DNA of 64,000 nt from Amblyomma americanum (Eukaryota > Arthropoda > Arachnida > Ixodida > Ixodidae), in assembly GCF_052857255.1 (NCBI RefSeq), contig NC_135498.1, positions 87,407,639 to 87,471,638 on the forward strand, written 5' to 3'. Positions 21,685-33,444 of this stretch are shown here, one piece after another (position 1 is the stretch's first letter; each line of letters starts with the position of its first letter). A program made the translations under genes and the position numbers. The notes below the pieces were generated by a model. The model did not search any database, had not been told where the DNA came from, and worked only from the letters and a program-made list of their open reading frames with translations.

Positions 21685-22500
21685 CGGACAGTACTGGCGC
21701 ATCTCTCCTCGCTTTGTCAAAAAGTTTCAGCAGTTAATCCTCTCCCTATACTCCCCTTATGGAGGCGAGTCAACACTCCAGGTCACGAATTTACAAATTT
21801 CAAAGCGATCATCCAGGAATTCAATGTCATCCCTGACAACGACACAGAAATAGGGCAGTTGTGTGTTGTCCACCAGTTCAAAATTGTCTCTGATAGAAGC
21901 AATGAAAACCGTGGGAAGCTCAAGTGCCAGCCTGCAATTTACAGTGTCGAATCTCAGTTTCATATTACCTTTCCTCTAATGTGGCGTGTGTGGTTGTCCC
22001 TTCTCGATATTTTGTATTTTGTTAGCACTCATCAGTTTCCCTCAACAAACTCTTTCCTGGCGTTATGTGGTGCATCGTGCCGAAAGCGATGTTATGCGCC
22101 TTCTCTCCTCGCACTTTTCTCTGCTGGTGTTTTAAATCCATCTACCCTTATTCTGTTACTTGCAGCTGGCAAATTTCCTTTCTTTCGTGAACCACATTCT
22201 ATCTCTTCAGAAGTAGTGTGGTTCACAACCAGCCCTACACACTCGAATTCTGAAACACAGGGCTTCTCTTTTGTGTCCTTTAGAATCAGCTTTGCCGATT
22301 TATTTCCTCCTCTGTCTTTCCAGATTTATTTTTATTTAAATATGATGTTTACTTTTTTCGCACAAATTCGTCTATGGTATAGACATTTATTGACATGCCA
22401 GGCCGACAACCAGGCAGACATCTCCTTTTCAGTTAAAGTTCTTTTCCTTCCTTCCTCTTCCTCGAGCCTGGAGCTGGCCAGCGGTAGGCGTAAAAGACCA
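21685..22500 (+). other. Long unidentified open frame, possible exon
   Basis: The frame is open from 21685 to beyond 22500 (the nominal ORF continues to 22689 into the next element). It has no Met before 21859. A pyrimidine-rich stretch ending TTTCAG at about 21725-21730 could be a splice acceptor. The first 90 codons (VNTPGHEFTNFKAIIQEFN, then QLCVVHQFKIVSDRSNENRG) look like ordinary protein; the later part is hydrophobic and less convincing. I do not recognise a family. It may be a host exon, an ancient transposon gene or chance. Confidence 0.25.
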
Positions 22501-22501
22501 A

Positions 22502-24816
22502 CGTTGAGTAAAGGTACTGCGCAAAATAATACAAACATGGACGAGAAGGGCACAAGGACGGGCGCAGACTCGCGATTGGGTTTATTCAGAACAACTCATA
22601 CTTATAACTTCCACACCACCATTTCAGTCAGTACGCGCAAGCCAGAAATCTGCGTTCTGTCTGATAAACTCTTATCGAGGTATCACTGACACAATCATCT
22701 CTTTTGTTCCTAACGAAAAAAGCCTCAGCAAGTTCACGCGCCATCTGGTGCTAAATAAGGGTCCCAAGTTTAGCACGGAACCTGAAGTGCCAGCGCACGA
22801 GCTGCTCTCTTTGAACCGGCAAATGGCTCGTAGAGCAAACGACGAGGACCGTGAAAGGTGTCTACTCGATGGTGTAGACAGCCTGCTGCGCACTGCCACC
22901 CGGTCACAGGTTTCTGCAGGCGGACGCACATGTAGCATGCAAAAATGCGTGGATGAAGTTGTTTGTTTCTTAAAGGAAAATGATTTGGTGCTTCTACAAT
23001 CGGACAAGGAGGGAGGTTTCGCCGTGCTACCGCCCGGGATGTTTCATGACAAGGCAGCTCAAGCCGTCGCTAAGAACTTTGTTACCAAGAAATGAGACCA
23101 ACCAAGGTAAAGACCCGAGCGATGGAATTGTGCAAACATTGGGCTTTAGAGAGACTGTCAAAAGCTGTTGATAAATGCAAACGCAATAGCCTAGAACTGT
23201 TTTTCACGGTAAAAACCCACAAGACTGACCAACCTTTTAGGTGCACTGTAAGCGAAAGGCATACTTGGCAACGGGAGATTAGCTTTTTTCTCCTGAAGTG
23301 CTTAAAGTATTTAAAGATACAAGACCCTTTCATGGTAAAGAAGTCGGGTGCTGTAGTATCTTTCTTACAGGGTTCACCATCAGTGGGGTACGGTTTTGTT
23401 TGACGTAGAAAACCTGTTTTTTTCTATACCACAAGATGATCTGTTTCGTGCTGTTAATTCTTGTATTGAAAATAATGGGGTCGTGCGTTTTCAAAACGCC
23501 AGTGGTTTGTCCCAGGACAACTTTATGTTACTACTTGAATTCTATCGCGAGTCAACCCTTGCAACCTTTGGGAACCAGGTCTTGGTTCAACGCGAAGGTA
23601 TTTGTATTGGGTCTTGTGTGGCACCTGTGTTAGCTGTCATTTTCTTGGGCAGTATTGATTGTGATCTGGTTTGTTATTTGGACAAGTTTGTTTTTAAGGT
23701 GTTTAGATACATGGACGTCTATATGGTTTTTTCTTAAAGAGCAACCTGGTTTGATACGCACGAACTCCGTGCAAGAGATTTTATCGGTTTTTAAACGACA
23801 TGGGAGGGGTCTAACCTTCCCTTACGAATTTCCTGACGAAAATAGATTCCCGTTTTTAGATATCAACCTGTTTTTAAAGCAAGTTCACACTTGCTGGATG
23901 TACTCGCCACGAGCCCGGAAAGGCCTGTTGCCATAAGAATCCGCACATTCCAAGACGGTCAAACAGGCCATTGCTACATTCTGCCTGAAGGGAGCCTGGG
24001 AGAGGTCGTGTGTTCATCTGGTTCATGACAGCCTCAACAATCAGGTTGACAGGTTGTGAGGGCTGGGTTCGCTTATCCAGTTGTCGTCGCTGTGGCTGAA
24101 AAGCTACTACGGAGATTGAAAGTGAGAGCACCCCAGGAGGATCCCGTCCGAGAAAAAATCAGGCCGACGGTTGTTACCTACATACACAGGGTATCACTCA
24201 ACTTGAAGAACGTAGCTAATGCCACGGCATGCCGGTGGTATTTTCTGCCCCGCGCAAATTGGTCTCACTCTGCCCTCGAATTGCTGCCCGAGAAAGGAGC
24301 GTGCGAGGTTGCAAGAAGCGTCACGCAACTGAGTTCGTCAAGTGCTCTGAGGGGGTTGTTTACGATATCCCCCTGACATGTGGAAAAGCTTACATTGGTC
24401 AAACGAGCCGAGGTGTAAACGGCCGGCTTAGGGAACACCAGCTTTTATTTAAGACCGGAAAAGGATCTAATCTGCCCTCACACTGTAGCGCATGCTCTTC
24501 GGCTACGCGTGATAATCCATGCCTGCCTTTGCTGCCGAAAACGGGGATATTGAAGCGTAGCCGTGACCAGATGGCGCGTGAACTTGTTGGGGCTTTTTTC
24601 ATTAGGAACAAAAGAGATGATTGCGTGAGTGATACCTCGATAAGACTTAATGAGACTGAATGCAGATTTCTGCCTTGCGCCTAGTGACTGACTGACATGG
24701 TGGTGTGCAAGTTATAAGTATGACTTGTCCTGAATAAACCCAGTCGCGAGTCTGCGCACGTCCTTGTGCCCTTCTCGTCCATGTTTGTATTATTTTGCGC
24801 AGTACCTTTACTCAAC
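22502..24816 (+). mobile_element. Second Penelope-like element, decayed, with inverted arms
   Basis: The RT and GIY-YIG coding remnant (22750-24684) is bounded by inverted arms 22502-22749 and 24566-24816 (about 250 bp). The right arm is the coding 3' end plus a short 3' UTR with AATAAA near 24732. Just outside it, at about 24826-24846, is the complement of the TGTTGGGCGAG motif that forms the left leader of the 4.9-kb element. It is diverged from that element and therefore a separate subfamily. Confidence 0.88.
22750..24684 (+). pseudogene. Penelope RT/GIY-YIG gene with frameshifts and lost catalytic Asp
   Basis: The coding remnant uses at least five frame segments. GPKFSTEPEVPAHELLSLN opens it, then VLLQSDKEGGFAVLPPGMF, LELFFTVKTHKTDQPFRC, VDVENLFFSIPQ (first Asp), REGICIGSCVAP, and FRYMDVYMVF near 23700-23730, where the second Asp of the catalytic pair is Val. 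The GIY-YIG part is better kept: VVYDIPLTCGKAYIGQTSRG near 24355-24410, then PSHCSACSS and the conserved end SDTSIRLNETECRFLPCA. The changed active site and frameshifts mean it is inactive. Confidence 0.88.
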
Positions 24817-24849
24817 GATGTACGACCGACTCGCCCAACAACATCCACT

Positions 24850-26240
24850 CCTGTAGAAGACCAAAGCGTGCCTGCTGTATCCGGCGCGAGTCAGAAGAAT
24901 TACCAAGAAAGCCAGCAAAAGCTAGAGGAGCAGCATGCCACTTATTTCCGCCGCCTCTCCTCAATCAAATCTGCTCTTTCTGTTCTGCTATTCTAAGGCA
25001 GTATTTCTATCAATTGCAACAAACTCACGTCTTTTTTTTCAAGTTTCGGTCAAGTGGAGAGCGCTTTCCGTGAAAAGCGTACTGGAGCTCATTCTATCAA
25101 ATACCTTTCAATCAACACGTGGTTCTCGAAATGGCGTGTGGTCTTGACACTCGCGGTAATACTAGTGGGCACAGACGTGTGCATCTGTGCGCGCGTTGTT
25201 TTGTACGTCTTTGTCCTGAACGGAAGCAGCGGCCTGTGGTCATGTCTGTGGATTCCGATTTTCTGTGCACGTTTGCACCGGTCTGTGTCTGTATATGTTC
25301 ACCTCTGTACATCTGTATGTGAAGTCCTTCATGCTTCTTAGTGTTAGTGTTTTGAACATTCATTTATTTTCTCCTTGCTGCCCTCGCCTTGCTTTCCAAA
25401 CTAAGGAGTAATATAGTGCCTCATTTCCAATGCCTGTAAATTTCGGCATATACATAAATAATGCAAACTATTCTAAATAACGCAAAACGGTGCTGCTATT
25501 TTGCACCCGTAATGCAATTGTACTTTGGTATATAAAATTCCGTCCCAGAAAATAGGTACTAATTTGTGCAATCATTCAATGCATTTTCTTCGAAGCGACC
25601 AAGTCCAGCCAGCAGGTTAGTTACAACATTAATTTTTATTTCTTTGGGAGGAGGGGGGGGGGGCGGCATATGGGGTTATGACAGTCAAATGTAGGCGATT
25701 TTTCGGCGAAAACTTTCTTGCCTCCCGCGCTCTCATCGAAGGGCAACAGTGGCGCTATGTCAGGAGCGGCCAACTCGAGTTTTAGTATTGAGCTCTCCCA
25801 ATCATTCGTCTTACGGCACTACACGTACGCGATCACCCCCGCTTCTGACTAGCGGAGCGCCATATATCTCCTTTCACAGCTCTCATCATGTTTATTTTGC
25901 AGAAAACTAAAATAAAGTTCAACAGTCAGGGAAGGGAAGAGCTGTTTGACTGGTAGCGACACGCTGGAAGGGGCAAGGGAACGCGTGTATAGTAGGGAAT
26001 ACGCGCAGATCTAATCACGAGCGAAAAATAACTGGAGGAAAAAGAATGGGGTGCAGGGTATGTCGCATATTCCCTCCGATCATGAATTGCAGGTAACCAA
26101 TATCCGTCCGGAGTGAAGTATGCCACAGCTGTATCTTACCAGTACTCACCGACAGAACAGAAACGTAGAGGCAAACGAAAAGAGTTAAGCTTAAAACGAA
26201 GACACAGCAGTGCCCTATGATAAGAAAAATGGCAGCTGTC
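24850..26240. other. Unassigned spacer
   Basis: No coding motif or element border recognised. It holds an A/G-rich run ending in poly-G at about 25648-25663 and AT-rich DNA near 25430-25520. The short open frames here show no family features. Confidence 0.3.
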
Positions 26241-26244
26241 ATGT

Positions 26245-26540
26245 TAACGGACAGAAAGAGGACAGAGTTGGTCAGGCATCAAACACGAGTTAATGACATC
26301 CTAGTCTAAATCAGGAGGAAGAGGTGGACTTGGGCAGGACATGTAATGCGAAGGCAAGATAACCGCTGGTCCTTAAGGGTAACGAAGTGAATACTAAGAG
26401 ATGGCAAGCGTAGCAGAGGTCAGCAGAAATTTAGAGGGGTGAAAGAGACGATGATATCTGCGGGGTAAGGATGCCAACGCTGGCGGAGGTAAGGGTTAGT
26501 GGTGACAAATGGGATAGGCCTTGGTCTTGAAGTGCGCGTA
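26245..26540 (+). pseudogene. LINE C-terminal fragment (RTE-like)
   Basis: The plus strand reads RWTWAGHVMRRQDNRWSLRV, then DGKRSRGQQKF and a Trp-poor tail, the usual C-terminus of RTE-type ORF2 proteins (WAGHV...DRW...GxRxRGRP). Stops interrupt it. A homologous fragment lies at 61145-61510. Nothing upstream of 26245 looks like RT. Confidence 0.65.
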
Positions 26541-26764
26541 CTCGGGCTTATGATAATCACGATGATGGCCACTCTGTTGCGCAATATATTGCGATCGTTT
26601 TGTCACTAAAACAATAACAAAAAGAAAAATTTCTCTAATGGATGACCTCTAAGATACCAGTGACTTCAGGAAAAAAAAATTATTTATGATGATGATCATC
26701 GATGTAGGAAAATGGCGCTAGAGTAGCTTCCCAAAACGGACAGCACAAAACTGAGAGCGCACTC

Positions 26765-26925
26765 TGAAAACACAGCGCACTGCATAAGCACAAAGGTTTA
26801 CAAAACGCATGAGAGACGCGCACGAGTGCCAGTGTGCGCCTGACAGCACTCGTGTATGTTTCGGAGCGGTTGTGTAAACCTTTGGAGTTGTGCTTTCTGC
26901 AGTGTTTTCACAATGCTGTACCAAA
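26765..26925. repeat. Imperfect inverted repeat (hairpin)
   Basis: CAAAGGTTTACA near 26790 and TGTAAACCTTTG near 26873 form the core of a longer imperfect palindrome, which also pairs GAAAACACAG with CTGCAGTGTTTTC and CACGAGTG with CACTCGTG. It may be a small MITE or foldback; no target duplication was seen. Confidence 0.5.
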
Positions 26926-27012
26926 TAACATGTCAAATCACGCCTGAGTGCGTTCAAAAACTCGGCCTATATCAAAATATATATTGAATTCTTTTGAGTT
27001 AACTATATAGTA

Positions 27013-27016
27013 ATAT
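27013..27016. other. Left target-site duplication of the LTR element
   Basis: ATAT immediately before the 5' LTR, matched by ATAT at 32948-32951 after the 3' LTR. Confidence 0.7.
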
Positions 27017-27391
27017 TGCCGCGAATATTTGCAGTGTTTGTTCTTTTTTCAAATCTGCCGCCACACCACATTATGGCTTTGTTTGCGACGCAAGACTCAA
27101 CTAGATTTATCTCGATTGATCGCAGTCAGGCAGAGCTGATTCTACGTTGTTCCGGAATGTTCTAGTAACTTTGCACGCTTTATCTCGAAAGTTCGCTATC
27201 AGCTTTAAATTGAGCACGGCCGACAGCGGCGGGCATTCTGTTCGACGACCGCAAAGCACACTTGTCCCTTCGCCGCCGCCGAGTGATTCAGTCCATTTTG
27301 GGTGCAAGTAAGCCCAATAAACAGTTTTCTTTTAAAAGACCCTTTCGTCCGTCTTCATCGCAGCTTCGACTGCCGTCACCACTACGTGACA
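27017..27391 (+). repeat. 5' LTR
   Basis: 375 bp, TGCCGCGAATATTTG to CACTACGTGACA. It holds AATAAA at about 27315 (polyadenylation signal). Paired with 32573-32947. Confidence 0.95.
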
Positions 27392-27393
27392 TC

Positions 27394-27409
27394 TGGTGGA
27401 GGTGCGGGG
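27394..27409 (+). promoter_or_regulatory. Primer binding site
   Basis: TGGTGGAGGTGCGGGG starts two bases after the LTR and is complementary to a tRNA 3' end finishing in CCA. The tRNA species was not identified. Confidence 0.65.
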
Positions 27410-27598
27410 TAGCCTCCCATGTTCCAGACGCCCCCTTCAAGTCGTGAAGCGAGCCCTTAGCGTTTCGCACCCGAGGACGAACCAGCAGCTCAGCGAGCCA
27501 GCCGACGTCTCCAGGGAGAGGCGCCTGAGTTCGGGAAACTGCCGGACCGCACTAGCCTGCAAAAAGACGCTGCTACGAGCACCGCAACCTCGCCGAAG

Positions 27599-28771
27599 AT
27601 GTCGACATCGATCATACTGCAGCATCCGCGGGTGCCGCCAACTTTCAGTGGATCCCTAGGCGAAGACCCTGAAGAATGGCTGGACCAATTTGAGCGCGTG
27701 GCGTCATTCAACAAGTGGGATGATGCGGAAAAGATTGGACACGTGTTTTTCTCATTGGATGGCTCCGCACACACGTGGTACGAAAACAACGAGTCGTCCC
27801 TTACGACATGGGAGCTATTCAAGAGAGAACTATTGAAGGTATTCACTAGTGTCGTGAGGAAAGAAAGAGCCGAACGACCCCTCGAGTCCGGGATCCAGAT
27901 TCCGAATGAGCCCGTCCGCGGTTACGTTGAGGAGATGAAGCGCCTATTTCGCCGCGCCGATCCCGAAATGACCGAGGAAAAGAAAGTTTAGTTTTTAATG
28001 CGCGGCGTAAAAGAACACCTCTTTGGCAGCCTCGTCCGCCAGCCGCCAAAAACAGTTGAGGAATTCATGCAAGAAGCCTGCACGATTGAGAAGACCCTCG
28101 ACGTCCGAGCTCGGCAGTAAAATCGCCCTTCCTCTGCCTGTGCATTTCGTTCGGACACGCCGGCCACCACCAGCGACAGCTTGCGGGAAGTTATCCGGGA
28201 AATCGTCCGAGAAGAGCTACGCCGATTACAGTCATCCTCCCCATAGCCACAAGCAGCGACTCTGATGGATGTGGTACGGGAAGAAGTGCAACAGGCACTT
28301 GGCACCCCGACGGTTACAGAACCACAGGCCATGACCTACGCCGCTGCAGTAAGGACTGCTCAGCCCCAGCGACAAACCCCACGCTCTCCCCGAGATGAGC
28401 CAATTGTTCCACAACGCCGCCTCCCAGCCCCCGCCCGCCCAGCCTATGACAGACGCTCAGGTCCTAGGAAATGCGACGCCTGGAGGACTTCCGACAACCG
28501 GCCGTTGTGCTTCTATTGCGGTGAGGCCGGCCATATTCTTCGTCACTGCCCTTACCGACGTATCGGTCTTCGAGGATTTGCCGTTAACGCCCCACGACCA
28601 CGCTTCGGACAACGTCCGCAGGAAATCGACGAGTACCTGCGTCGAGAGGAGTATACGCCGAACCGCTTTTCGCGCTCACCATCGCCGTCAACCTCGCGCT
28701 TTGCGTCGCCACGCCGCAGCTACGCAGACGCGGTACGAGGATGGTCACCCAGCTCCCGTAGGGGAAACTAA
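27599..28771 (+). pseudogene. gag of the Ty3/gypsy element, three in-frame stops
   Basis: The frame opens at ATG 27599 and stays in register to 28771, with stops at 27989, 28118 and 28244. The N-terminal half is a retrotransposon Gag capsid-type domain (FSGSLGEDPEEWLDQFERV, AHTWYEN, WELFKRELLKVF). The C-terminal part has one CCHC zinc knuckle, CFYCGEAGHILRHC, near 28508-28549, then an Arg/Ser-rich tail. Gag would form the particle and bind RNA. The stops make it non-functional. Confidence 0.92.
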
Positions 28772-28905
28772 AGGCAGCAACCTCTGGAGGTGAGGTTGCT
28801 CACGAGCGAAACGCCGAAAATCCTCCACCGACCACGTCCCGTGAAGACGCTGCACCCGCGACGCCGCATGAAGAACCTACCCTCGCTGCACCGACGCCGC
28901 ACAAA

Positions 28906-31900
28906 ATGACAACCCCGACCACGACGCAAACTGCCTTCAAAACGACGCCGCCACCCAGAAAAGCTTCGACCACACGCCACACCCGCGACTCGCATACGCG
29001 ACGAAGCCGTGACCCGACACCGAGAGCGACATGCAATGGAAGAGCCAGGACCTCCGACATAGAAGTGACTATCGACGGCCGGAAAGTTACCGCTCTAGTC
29101 GACACAGGAGCCGATTACTCGGTGATGAATGGATCATTCGCTGCGCAGCTGAGAAAAGCCAAAACGGATTGGGACGGCCCACAAATTCGCACCGCGGGGG
29201 GCCACCTCATTACGCCATCAAGACGGTACACAGCGCGAGTGACTGTCAAAGGACATACCTATCCTGCGGCCTTTGTTGTGCTACAGCAATTCTCCCGCGA
29301 AGTGATCTTGGGTACGAATTTCCTTAATGAGCATCAGGCGATCATCGACCTGCGATCCAAGCGGATCACGCTTTCGACGGACGAAGCCATCGCTTCGATG
29401 AAATCTGGGGAAAATCACGTTGCCCTGAGTGTCCTGGAGGAAGAAGTGAGCGCCCCACCCCGATCAAGCGTTATCGTGACCGTAGGCGCCACGAAAGCCA
29501 TTAACGCTGAAGCCAACATCGCGGGCAACATGCAGTTGCTCCTAGACCGAGGAATCAGCATCGCAAGAGGTATCGCACATTTGCACAATGGCCAGGCCGA
29601 AGTACTGCTCACTAACTTCAGCGAAGAATACGGACACATTAACAGAGGAACGACGATTGCTTTCTTCGACGAAATATCCGACGTACGAGACTCCTTCGCC
29701 CTCTCCGACCCCTCCGCAGAAGATTCGCCTGACCAAGAGAACTTGCCCACTTTCGACATCAACCCAGCCCTGCACCGGAACACACAGGACCAGATCCGCA
29801 ATCTGCTTCAAAGCTACAGTGAGTGTTTTTCGACGTCGCCGAAGGTGCGACAGACGCCAATTGCCAAGCATCGCATTATAACGGACCAACACGCCCGACC
29901 TCTCCTTCAAGGCCCCTACCGTGCGTCGCCGCCAGAACGATAAGCCATCCGGGATCAAGTGGAAGAAATGCTTCGCGACGACGTCATCCAGCCTTCAAAC
30001 AGCCCATGGGCGGCCCAGGTTGTTCTTGTGAGAAAGAAAGACGGCGCGCTTCGATTTTGCGTTGATTACCGCCGCTTGAACAACATAACAAAGAAGGACG
30101 TATACCCCCTCCCCCGCATCGACGACACACTGGATCGCCTCTGCAACGCCAAATATTTCTCATCGATGGACCTCAAGAGCGGCTACTGGCAAATTGAGGT
30201 CGACGAAAGAGATCGCGAGAAGACAGCACTCATCACTCCGGATGGGCTGTTTGAGTTCAATGTGATGCCATTTGGTCTCTGTTCCGAACCAGCGACGTTT
30301 CAGCGAGTAATGGATACAGTGCTGGCAGGCCTAAAGTGGCTAATATGTCTGGTATATTTAGATGACGTCGTTGTCTTCGCCTCGAACTTTGAAGAGCACC
30401 TCAAAAGACTTCGAACAGTACTAGACGCAATCAAGTCGTCTGGCCTAACCTTAAAAGCAAAGAAATGCCACTTTGCCTACGAAAAGCTGCTGTTTCTAGG
30501 CCACATCGTTAGCAAGGAGGGAGTACGCCCCGACCCGCAGAAAACAGCTGCTATTGAACAGTTTCCACCGCCGGCCGATAAGAAAGCAGTGCGCAGATTT
30601 CTCGGACTGTGCGCATATTACCGACGATTTGTGAAAAACTTTTCCCGCATCGCCGAGCCGCTGACCCGACTGACGAAGGCAGACGTGCCGTTTAAATGGG
30701 AAGCGCCGCAAGCAGAAGCCTTCAAGGAACTTCAGCGTCGTTTGCAGTCCCCACCGATCCTTGCGCATTTTGATGAAAACGCCGATACTGAAGTTCATAC
30801 CGACGCAAGCAGCGTGGGACTAGGCGCCGTCCTCCTTCAAAAAGTGACAAGCTGGAGAAAGTCATCGCATACGCTAGCCGTTCTCCTTCCAAAGCCGAGG
30901 CTAACTATTCGACAACTGAGAAGGACTGCCTTGCCATCATCTGGGCTACGTCGAAATTCCGCCCCTACCTCTACGGACGACCGTTCAAGGTGGTCAGCGA
31001 CCACCACGCGCTCTGCTGGCTTGCCAATTTGAAGGACCCCTCTGGCCGACTCGCTCGATGGAGTCTGCGTCACCAGGAGTTTGACGTCACCGTCGTTTAC
31101 AAGACCGGACGCAAGCACTCTGACGCCGATTGCCTCTCACGAGCCCCTGTAGATACACCGCCGCCGGACGACGATGAGGACGCCTTCCTGGGACCCATCA
31201 GCCCCAGCTCTTTTGCTCAGCAGCAACGCTCGGACCCCGACCTAAAAGGCCTCATCGAGTACCTTGAAGGCAAGGTTTCTTCACCCCCCGTTTCATTCAA
31301 GCGAGGACTGTCTTCCTTCTGTGCGCAGAATGAGGTCTTTGTCAAGAACTTTACAGCGAGCAAAACAGCCTACTTCCTTGTTGTACCTGCTTGTCTCCGC
31401 GAAGACGTTCTACGGGCTTCACGTGACGAGCCGACAGCTGGACATCTCGGGTTTACTCGCACCCTCCGCCGCATTCAAGACAAGTATTACTGGCCCCGAC
31501 TGTCTGCCGATGTCGCACATTATGTGAAAACCTGCCAAGATTGTCAGCGACGAAGGACCCCTCCCACACGACCAGCAGGATTTCTGAACCCCATTGAACC
31601 TCCCTCAAGGCCCTTTCTGCAGATAGGCATGGACTTGCTTGGCCCTTTTCCAACGTCAACATCTGGAAATAAGTGGATCATCATAGCGACCGACTACCTG
31701 AGCCGCTACGCCGAGGCGAAAGCCATACCGAACGGAACAGCAGCAGAAGTCGCCAAATTTTTCGTGGAGTGCATTCTTCTACGACATGGCGCCCCCGATG
31801 TGCTCATCACGGACAGAGGAACAGCATTCACGGCGGAACTAACGCAAGCCATCCTGCGGTACAGCCAAACCAGCCACCGGAGTACAACTGCATACCATCA

Positions 31901-32468
31901 GCAGACCAACGGATTGACCGAGCGCCTGAACAAAACCATCGCCGATATGCTCGCCATGTATGTCAATACCGAACACAAAACGTGTGATGTCATCCTGCCT
32001 TACGTCGTCTTCGCCTACAACACCGCAGTGCAGGAGACCACCCAGATGACGCCTTTTAGGCTCGTCCATGGCAGGGAGGCTACGACCACGCTCGACGCCA
32101 TGCTGCCCAACATTACAGAAGAAGAGAACGTCGACGTTGCCGCCTACCTTCAACGCGCAGAAGAAGCTCGAACGCTTGCCCGATTACGGATCAAAGGTCA
32201 GCAGCGGTCCGACGCCAGACGCTACAATCTACGAAGACGCAACGCGGAATACAAGCCAGGAGACCAAGTCTGGGTGTGGACGCCCATTCGCCGCCGTGGT
32301 TTGAGTGCAAAGCTTTTGCGCCGCTATTTCGGCCCGTACAAGGTTCTTCGTCGGCTAGGTGAACTGGATTATGAAGTCATCCCTGACGCAATGACTGCAT
32401 CCCAGCGACGCCGCGTACGACCTGAAGTTGTCCATGTAGTCCGTCTGAAGCCGTATTATGCGCGCTAA
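28906..32468 (+). pseudogene. pol of the Ty3/gypsy element: protease, RT, RNase H, integrase
   Basis: The protease has ALVDTGADYSVM (catalytic Asp) near 29094-29130. A stop at 29941-29943 interrupts the frame. The RT has FCVDYRRLN, SSMDLKSGYWQI (first Asp), GLCSEPATFQ and CLVYLDDVVVF with the Asp pair near 30350. RNase H begins at EVHTDASSVGLGAVL. A single-base shift near 30840 moves the rest to another frame, to 32468. The integrase has the HHCC finger (GHLGF...CQDCQRR), then MDLLGPFP, LITDRGTAF and GLTERLNKT supplying D, D and E, and a GPY/F-type C-terminus (RRYFGPYKVLRRLGELDYEV). One stop and one frameshift are the visible lesions. Confidence 0.93.
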
Positions 32469-32572
32469 AGGCCGTTGCATTTCCATGCTCTATTTTCGCA
32501 AGATCCGTTTTTTCTCTTACTAGTCGCATTATTTGTTTTAATGCATCGGCTCGATGCTTCATTGCCGAGAAA

Positions 32573-32947
32573 TGCCGAGAATATTTGCAATGTTTGTTCT
32601 TTTTTCAAATCTGCCGCCACACCACTTTATGGCTTTGTTTGCGACGCAAGACGCGACTAGATTTATCTCGATTGATCGCAGCCAGGCAGAGCTGATTCTA
32701 CGTTGTTCCGGAATGTTCTAGTAACTTTGCGCTCTTTATCTCGAAAGTTCGCTATCAGCTTTAAATTGAGCACGGCCGACAGCGGCGGGGATTCTGTTCG
32801 ACGACCGCCGAGCACGCTTGTCGCTTCGCCGCCGCCGAGTGATTCAGTCCATTTTGGGTGCAAGTCAGCCCAATAAACAGTTTTCTTTTAGAAGACCCTT
32901 TCGTCCGTCTTCATCGCTGCTTCGACTGCCGTCACCACTACGTGACA
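32573..32947 (+). repeat. 3' LTR
   Basis: 375 bp, same length as the 5' LTR, TGCCGAGAATATTTG to CACTACGTGACA. A good polypurine tract is not obvious; only CCGAGAAA precedes it. Confidence 0.95.
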
Positions 32948-32951
32948 ATAT

Positions 32952-33440
32952 CCTTGTAAATTCCTGCGTAGATTACAATGCAGAAATGGCTTTTGCAGGT
33001 TTTTTAAAAACGCATCACTTCTGCAGCCTAATTATTGTATAAAGTCAGATACAATTCACTGCGTTCGCACGTACTAAAAAATTTTCAACGAGTGTTTGAG
33101 AATAGCGGCGCTTTGATAGGCCTTCCAATTTTGCTGTTTTGTTCTATATAAATTTCTACTTCCAGCGGCGAAATGATCGCTAAGATTATTGTGCTTTATT
33201 ACGGAGATAATTTGCATTTAAGCACACATTACGTCTTGTCCGTAATTAACTAAATATACGTCATAAGCCATTCTTGCACTCTACTGCAGCCACAGGTACC
33301 CGCAGGAGATAGAAAACAGAAAACTCCTGTATGAATACCCTGTGGACCTACGAGTACATCAATCGGTGCCGCCAGAGCTGTGAGATACTTTTTGCTAACG
33401 CATACAAGCCGAACTCTTGCTCAGGCGTGACGAGAATAGA
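32952..33440. other. Unassigned spacer
   Basis: AT-rich DNA with no recognised motif between the LTR element and the Penelope remnant. Confidence 0.3.
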
Positions 33441-33444
33441 ATTA

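Larger units (their letters stand above)
27017..32947 (+). mobile_element. Ty3/gypsy LTR retrotransposon, complete structure but inactivated
   Basis: Two 375-bp LTRs beginning TG and ending CA, a 4-bp target duplication, a primer binding site two bases after the 5' LTR, gag, then pol with protease, reverse transcriptase, RNase H and integrase in the Ty3 order. No envelope-like gene follows pol, and only about 100 bp separate pol from the 3' LTR. The LTRs differ at roughly 16 of 375 positions by my count, so the insertion is not recent. Stops in gag and pol and one frameshift inactivate it. Confidence 0.95.

Noticed and set aside
24766..24996. Short plus-strand frame starting MPFSSMFVLFC as a membrane protein
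   Set aside because: It has a mirror copy on the other strand at 22553-22332; both are the inverted arm of the second Penelope element.
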